Positions 5,944 to 9,788 of a stretch of 9,788 nucleotides of DNA are shown here, piece by piece; the stretch's first letter is position 1, and each line of letters begins with the position of its first letter. The notes under the pieces were generated by a model. That model had not been told where the DNA came from, did not search any database, and saw nothing but the letters and a program-made list of their open reading frames with translations. Source of the DNA: Frankiaceae bacterium (GTDB lineage Bacteria; Actinomycetota; Actinomycetes; Frankiales; Frankiaceae). The DNA is taken from the NCBI GenBank assembly GCA_030840885.1, contig JAVEDQ010000608.1, positions 1 to 9,788 on the forward strand. Direction: 5' to 3'. The translations under genes were made by a program, and so were the position numbers.

Positions 5944-7236
5944 ATGACAGTGGTCTTCCCACGTCGACCCGGCCGGGGTGGCGAGGCAGACGAGGCCCGC
6001 GAGACCGAGGCCTTCATCCCCCTCGCCCGCCTGGCGACGCTGAGCGAGACGCTCGCGGCGCAGCCCCTCGGCCCGAGCGCAGCCTTTCGGGAAGAGCTCC
6101 GCGCACGCCTGCTGGCCGAGGCCACTGCGACGCTGGCCCCTTCCGCCACAGGATCCGACACCCGGGGCCTCGCTGCAGTGCGCGTCCTGGAGCCTTCGCG
6201 GCGCCGCCCGGCCCTCCGCGGCGCGGCTGCGGGCCTCGCGCTGGTGCTCGCAGGCGGCGGTGTGGCTGCGGCGGCGGCCGAGCACTCACTGCCGGGTGAA
6301 ACCCTTCACCCGCTGAAGCGCTTCACCGAGTCGGTACGTCTCGCCGCGGACCCCCACCGCGACTCCCCCTCGCGCGTGCTGCGGGAGATCGACGTCCGCC
6401 TCACCGAGCTGGAGCAAAGCAGCCGTCTCGGTACCGGCGCGGCGCCCACCGGCGTCCCCTTCGACCGATGGCCGGCGATGGAGGCCGCGCTCGCCGACGT
6501 CGAGTCCGACCTGGGCCGGCTCGCGCCGCGGGCGTCCGACCCCGCCGTCCGCGACGCCCTCGCCCAGCAGCGGCAGCTGCTCGTCAGCGTCCTGCCGACG
6601 CTCCCGGCGCAGCAGCAGCCTGCAGTGCAACGCCTCGTCGCCATGATCGACGCGATGGTTCTCCAACCCGGAACCGTGCCACCAGGAGCCGTGCAACCGG
6701 GAACTGGCGGCGTCCTGTCTCTCCCTACGCCCGTTTCGGGTTCTCCCGGTCCGGCAATTGCACGAGGGGCGGGCGCAACGATCGGCTCCGCGGTGCCGGG
6801 CGCGACGTCGGCCGCACGACCGGGCAATCGTTCCGCCGCGAGCACGCACCGCACCGCTCGCTCCGCATCCTCCGGCACGACTGCGGGCCGGAGCACGAGG
6901 GTTGTGGCCACCCGGACTCGCGCCGCCGCCGTCGATGCCGGCACGTCGTCGCGAACCGGAACAGCCGCAACCGCTAGCCGCCGCGCGACGACGAGCAGGG
7001 GCGCGCCACTGAGGAAGACGGTGACGGTCACCGTGACCACGGTGACCACCCGGGTCACGGGCCCGGCGTCGCGTCCGTCGTCGCAGGCGCCCTCCGGCCC
7101 CGCCTCGACGACGCTGCCCTCCGCTGGCGGGTCGGCGACCTCGGGCGTGTCGCGCACCGTCTCCACTACCACGCGGACCGTCAGCACCACGGTGGAGACG
7201 ACACAGCAGCTGACCAAGCCGCTCGGCGGCCGCTGA
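5944..7236 (+). CDS. rsbN: RsbN-like membrane anti-sigma factor with DUF5667-type exported domain
   Basis: 430 residues. The N-terminal cytoplasmic part (1-92) contains the family segment FREELRARLLAEA (48 onward) and is the likely sigma-binding domain. One membrane helix follows (about 93-112, GAAAGLALVLAGGGVAAAAA), then the DUF5667 signature LPGETLHPLKRFTESVRLA (116 onward), with helices up to about residue 240. The last 175 residues are a Ser/Thr/Ala/Arg-rich extracytoplasmic tail ending in Thr/Val repeats. RsbN of Streptomyces is a single-pass anti-sigma factor for sigma-BldN encoded directly downstream of bldN; position and layout match here. Start: ATG 5944 follows a G tract (5935-5940), while GTG 5899 (15 residues longer) sits at the predicted transcript 5' end and could be a leaderless start. 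The anti-sigma role is inferred from context and topology; the tail has no recognised fold. Confidence 0.82.
   Translation: MTVVFPRRPGRGGEADEARETEAFIPLARLATLSETLAAQPLGPSAAFREELRARLLAEATATLAPSATGSDTRGLAAVRVLEPSRRRPALRGAAAGLALVLAGGGVAAAAAEHSLPGETLHPLKRFTESVRLAADPHRDSPSRVLREIDVRLTELEQSSRLGTGAAPTGVPFDRWPAMEAALADVESDLGRLAPRASDPAVRDALAQQRQLLVSVLPTLPAQQQPAVQRLVAMIDAMVLQPGTVPPGAVQPGTGGVLSLPTPVSGSPGPAIARGAGATIGSAVPGATSAARPGNRSAASTHRTARSASSGTTAGRSTRVVATRTRAAAVDAGTSSRTGTAATASRRATTSRGAPLRKTVTVTVTTVTTRVTGPASRPSSQAPSGPASTTLPSAGGSATSGVSRTVSTTTRTVSTTVETTQQLTKPLGGR
6664..6708 (+). repeat. Three 15-bp imperfect tandem units in the anti-sigma gene
   Basis: Codon-phased units at 6664, 6679 and 6694 encode QPGTV, PPGAV and QPGTG. 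They mark the junction between the helical DUF5667-type region and the disordered Ser/Thr/Arg-rich tail. Confidence 0.75.
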
Positions 7237-7269
7237 GCTCTCGCGCCGCGCCGTGCTGAGGCACGAACG

Positions 7270-7291
7270 CGGGTGACGAGATCGTCACCCG
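7270..7291 (+). terminator. 10-bp perfect dyad between anti-sigma and HAD genes
   Basis: CGGGTGACGA (7270-7279) and TCGTCACCCG (7282-7291) form a perfect inverted repeat with a 2-nt centre (a 9-bp stem with a 4-nt loop in RNA). It begins 33 nt after the anti-sigma stop and ends 57 nt before the HAD ATG. No T tract follows, as is common for actinobacterial terminators. The tight centre would equally suit a dimeric regulator's operator for the HAD gene; the sequence alone does not decide. Confidence 0.55.
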
Positions 7292-7348
7292 TAAGCTGCT
7301 GCCGTACCGCCAGGGACCGCGACGACGGGGTCGAGGAGAGACGGCCAC

Positions 7349-8485
7349 ATGGGGCTTCGACGACGCACACGCGCCGAGAGTGCTGCTCTCGCCGGCGCGG
7401 CGTCAGCGGCTGCCGCGGAGGTGGACGCCGTCCCGAGCATCGCTCCGGACCCGACCGCCGGTGCCTTCTTCGACGTCGACAACACGATGATGATGGGCGC
7501 GTCGATCTTCCACTTCGCGCGCGGCCTCGCTGCGCGGGACTTCTTCACCACGCGTGACCTGCTGCGCTTCGCCCGGCAGCAACTCGCCTTCCGCGTCGGG
7601 GGCACCGAGAGCCACGAGACCATGGTCACCGCGCGCGAGGCCGCGCTCGCCTTTGTCGCCGGCCGTGAGGTGGCCGAGATCGTGCGGCTCGGCGAGGAGA
7701 TCTACGACGAGCTGATGGCCGACCGGATCTGGGCCGGTACCCGCGCGCTGGCCCAGGAACACCTCGACCACGGCCGCCGGGTGTGGCTCGTCACCGCGAC
7801 ACCGGTGGAGCTGGCCTCCCTCATCTCCCGGCGGCTCGGGCTCACCGGCGCGCTGGGCACCGTGTCGGAAGTGGTGGACGGGCTCTACACCGGCAAGTTG
7901 GTCGGCGAGCCGCTGCACGGGCCGGCGAAGGCCGAGGCGATCCGCGCGCTCGCCGAGCGCGAGGGGCTCGACCTCTCGAAGTGCTACGCCTACAGCGACT
8001 CCACCAACGACCTGCCGATGCTCTCGCTCGTCGGTCACCCGTTCGCCGTCAACCCCGACCCGGACCTGCGGTCCGTCGCCCGCGAGAAGAACTGGCAGGT
8101 CCGCGACTTCCGGACCGCCCGCAAGGCCGTCAAGGTCGGCCTGCCGGCCGCTGCCGGGGTCGGCGCGGTGAGCGGCGGCATCGTCGCGGGCGTCCTGCTG
8201 CGCCGCCGTCACGCCGGGAACACGCCCGTCGAGCTCCTCAGCGAAGCCTTGCTGCGAAGCGGTGAAGGCGTCGGCCACGTGGCCGGGGCGCTCGCCGGCT
8301 CCGCGGTCACCGCGGCGCATGCCGCCCGCCGCTCGTTCCGGAGCCGGCCGGACCTGGCTGACCTCCGGCGGGCCGGGACCGCGTCCCGGGACACGGTCGC
8401 CTCAGCAGCGAAGGCGGCTACCCACGCGGTCCGGCCGGGGCGCAGCAGCAGCTCCGGCGTGCGCCGGGTGCTCTCCCGGAGCTGA
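7349..8485 (+). CDS. HAD-IB family phosphatase with C-terminal membrane segment
   Basis: 378 residues, from an ATG preceded by AGGAG (7334-7338, 10-nt spacer). The HAD motifs are complete: motif I FFDVDNT with nucleophile D42 and acid D44, motif II VTAT (T149), motif III lysine K194 in GPAKAEA, and motif [11 protein letters not shown] (D217 and D221) for Mg binding. The cap and core match the HAD-IB/SerB-like subfamily (CicA-type), which hydrolyses phosphomonoesters; the substrate is not deducible. Beyond the core there is a hydrophobic helix at about 263-284 ([22 protein letters not shown]) followed by RRR, then an Ala/Arg/Ser-rich tail, so the protein is probably tethered to the membrane face. 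In mycobacteria a HAD-IB domain is fused to a PlsC acyltransferase (Rv2483c); here an acyltransferase is the convergent neighbour, suggesting a shared phospholipid role. Confidence 0.9.
   Translation: MGLRRRTRAESAALAGAASAAAAEVDAVPSIAPDPTAGAFFDVDNTMMMGASIFHFARGLAARDFFTTRDLLRFARQQLAFRVGGTESHETMVTAREAALAFVAGREVAEIVRLGEEIYDELMADRIWAGTRALAQEHLDHGRRVWLVTATPVELASLISRRLGLTGALGTVSEVVDGLYTGKLVGEPLHGPAKAEAIRALAEREGLDLSKCYAYSDSTNDLPMLSLVGHPFAVNPDPDLRSVAREKNWQVRDFRTARKAVKVGLPAAAGVGAVSGGIVAGVLLRRRHAGNTPVELLSEALLRSGEGVGHVAGALAGSAVTAAHAARRSFRSRPDLADLRRAGTASRDTVASAAKAATHAVRPGRSSSSGVRRVLSRS
8449..8484. terminator. 9-bp inverted repeat across the HAD stop, candidate terminator
   Basis: CAGCTCCGG (8449-8457) and CCGGAGCTG (8476-8484) are perfect inverted repeats around an 18-nt loop. 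They cover the last codons and stop of the HAD gene, and the convergent acyltransferase ends 4 bp later, so no separate terminator space exists. The structure could end HAD transcription or block read-through from the right. There is no T tract, and the loop is long for an intrinsic terminator. Confidence 0.4.
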
Positions 8486-8489
8486 GCCG

Positions 8490-9770
8490 TCAGAAGAAGA
8501 CGGACCGCCGCTGCATCAGCAGCTTGTACAGCGTGCCCTGGATGGTCTCCCGGACCTGATCGGTCAGGTTGAACACCGTCATCGGGTCGTCCGCCGCCGC
8601 GCTGCCGTAGGAGGCCGTCTCCACCGGCTCGCCGAACTCGATGATCCACTTCGACGGCAGCGGGATGAGCCCCAGCGGGCCCAGCAGCGGGAACGTGGGC
8701 GTGACCGGCAGGTAGGGCAACCCGACGACGCGCGCGATCGTCTTCAGGTTCCCGATCATCGGGTAGATCTCCTCGGCCCCGACCAGAGAGCAGGGGATGA
8801 TCGGCACGCCCGTGCGCAGGGCGGCGCTGACGAATCCGCCGCGGCCGAAGCGCTGCAGCTTGTAGCGCTCGCTGTACGGCTTTCCGACGCCTTTGAACCC
8901 CTCCGGCCAGACCCCGACGAGCTCGCCGGCGGACAGCAGGCGTTCGGCATCGGGCTGGCACGCGAGCGTGTTGCCGGCCTTGCGGGCGAGCGGAGCCAGG
9001 AACGGCACCTGGAACACCAGGTCGGCGGCGAGGAGCCGCAGGTGACGGTGAGCGGGGTGGTGGTCGTAGACGGCGAGCGTCGTCATCGCGGCGTCGACCG
9101 GAATGACGCCGGAGTGGTTGCCGACGACCAACGCACCGCCCTCGTCGGGCAGGTTCTCCATCCCGCGCGTCTCGACCCGGAACCACTTCTCATAGACCGG
9201 ACGCAGGATGGTGGCGAGCACGTGCTCGGTCAGGTCGGGGTCGAATCCGAACTCGTCCACCTCGTAGTCGCCGGTGATGCGCCGGCGGAGGAAGGCCAGC
9301 GCGCCGGCGAGCTTGCGCTCCCAGTCGGCGGACTCCCCCGGTGCCAGCCGGCGCAGCTCCTCGGCCAGCGGGTCGCCGGCCGAGGCGGCGCGGTTGAGTG
9401 CGGCGAGGGCCTCCGCCCACTCCTGCGGCATGCCGTTCGTCCTGGCCGGTGCCGTCGGGCGGGCGGCGTCGGCATCGCCCACGAACTCGACGGTGTCGGC
9501 GACGGCGTCAGCCGCTGCCGGCCGGTCGACGCCGCGCAGGTGCTCCCGCTCGGACGAAGCCGCGGGGCGCTCCGAGGCACGGGTGAGGTCGATGATGTTG
9601 TCGTCGTCGCCGTCCACACGCGCCTCCCCCGTTGCCGGCCGTCCCTGGCTTGACGTTGCTGCCCGACCCGCCGGTGCTGCCCGACCCGCCGGCGCTGCCT
9701 GACCCGCCGTTGCCGCCTGGTCGGCCGATGCTGTCTGGCCCACCGGAGGGGCGTCGGCGGTGTCCGGCAC
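8490..9770 (-). CDS. PlsC/LPLAT-type lysophospholipid acyltransferase family protein (5' end uncertain)
   Basis: 426 residues from GTG 9770. The frame stays open to the right edge and this GTG has no good ribosome site, so the true start may lie outside the window. The N-terminal 110 residues are low complexity with hexapeptide repeats and an acidic stretch (DGDDDNIIDL); they are probably a disordered tail. The acyltransferase domain follows: block I NHSG at 218-221 with D226 (H-x6-D, a spacing I recall from actinobacterial and MGAT-like LPLATs, versus H-x4-D in classical PlsC), block II around RLLAADLVFQVPFLAPLARK, block III VWPEGFKG with WPEG at 288-291, and block IV TGVPIIPCSLVGAEEIYP. Such enzymes move acyl groups from acyl-CoA or acyl-ACP to a lysophospholipid or related acceptor at the membrane. 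There is no obvious transmembrane helix. It converges on the HAD gene with a 4-bp gap. Confidence 0.88.
   Translation of the reverse strand: MPDTADAPPVGQTASADQAATAGQAAPAGRAAPAGRAATSSQGRPATGEARVDGDDDNIIDLTRASERPAASSEREHLRGVDRPAAADAVADTVEFVGDADAARPTAPARTNGMPQEWAEALAALNRAASAGDPLAEELRRLAPGESADWERKLAGALAFLRRRITGDYEVDEFGFDPDLTEHVLATILRPVYEKWFRVETRGMENLPDEGGALVVGNHSGVIPVDAAMTTLAVYDHHPAHRHLRLLAADLVFQVPFLAPLARKAGNTLACQPDAERLLSAGELVGVWPEGFKGVGKPYSERYKLQRFGRGGFVSAALRTGVPIIPCSLVGAEEIYPMIGNLKTIARVVGLPYLPVTPTFPLLGPLGLIPLPSKWIIEFGEPVETASYGSAAADDPMTVFNLTDQVRETIQGTLYKLLMQRRSVFF
9658..9747 (-). repeat. Five 18-bp tandem units in the acyltransferase N-terminus
   Basis: Units start at 9658, 9676, 9694, 9712 and 9730. 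The first two differ by one base, the third slightly more, and the last two are diverged. They encode hexapeptides of the form (G/D)(Q/R)(A/T)A(P/T/S)A near the protein N-terminus. The gradient of identity suggests ongoing expansion at the 3' (coding-sense) end. Confidence 0.88.
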
Positions 9771-9788
9771 GACGACCGGATCCGCCCT

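Noticed and set aside
7026..7047. 9-bp stem-loop inside the anti-sigma gene as an internal regulatory element
   Set aside because: It is explained by alternating Thr/Val codons (ACG GTC, ACC GTG) in the TV-rich tail.
8262..9653. Long plus-strand open frame antisense to the acyltransferase
   Set aside because: Arg/Gly/Asp-rich shadow with no motifs; the opposite strand has complete acyltransferase blocks.
1..9788. Mobile element, phage or CRISPR content
   Set aside because: No transposase, integrase, terminal repeats, spaced direct repeats or composition break seen; gene order fits a chromosomal core locus.

Overview
The window is very GC-rich, with almost every third codon position G or C, and reads as chromosomal DNA of an actinobacterium. 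The gene set (Rex, a BldN-type ECF sigma factor with its membrane anti-sigma factor, a HAD-IB phosphatase and a PlsC-like acyltransferase) fits a Streptomyces/Frankia/Kineosporia-like lineage. The species cannot be named from the sequence. No mobile element, CRISPR array, tRNA or rRNA is visible.

Layout. Positions 1-4659 carry a minus-strand block read right to left: a class A PBP-like protein (2344-4659), an acyl-CoA/AMP-forming ligase (694-2271), a small glutaredoxin-like protein (426-701, overlapping the ligase stop by 8 bp) and the N-terminal DNA-binding domain of the redox repressor Rex (1-266, cut by the window edge). A 215-bp divergent intergenic region (4660-4874) separates this from a plus-strand block: an ECF sigma factor with a long N-terminal extension (4875-5825, BldN-type), a DUF5667-type single-pass membrane protein (5944-7236, RsbN-type) and a HAD-IB phosphatase with a C-terminal membrane segment (7349-8485). 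A PlsC/LPLAT-type acyltransferase (8490-9770, minus) converges on the HAD gene with only 4 bp between the stops and runs up to the right edge.

How it fits together. The core is a sigma/anti-sigma pair that matches Streptomyces sigma-BldN/RsbN in domain order, N-terminal pro-sequence and gene order. A candidate sigma-BldN promoter (CGTAAC-N16-CGTTCG) lies exactly where the known system puts it, in front of the anti-sigma gene. The most unusual gene is the divergent PBP: its fold landmarks are clear, but the first catalytic Glu of the GT51 domain is Gln, and the SxxK, SxN and KTG motifs of the transpeptidase are replaced or deleted. It looks like a catalytically inactive, membrane-anchored pseudo-PBP beside a developmental sigma factor. 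A second pattern is that four genes carry short in-frame tandem repeats (12-18 bp units) in low-complexity segments.
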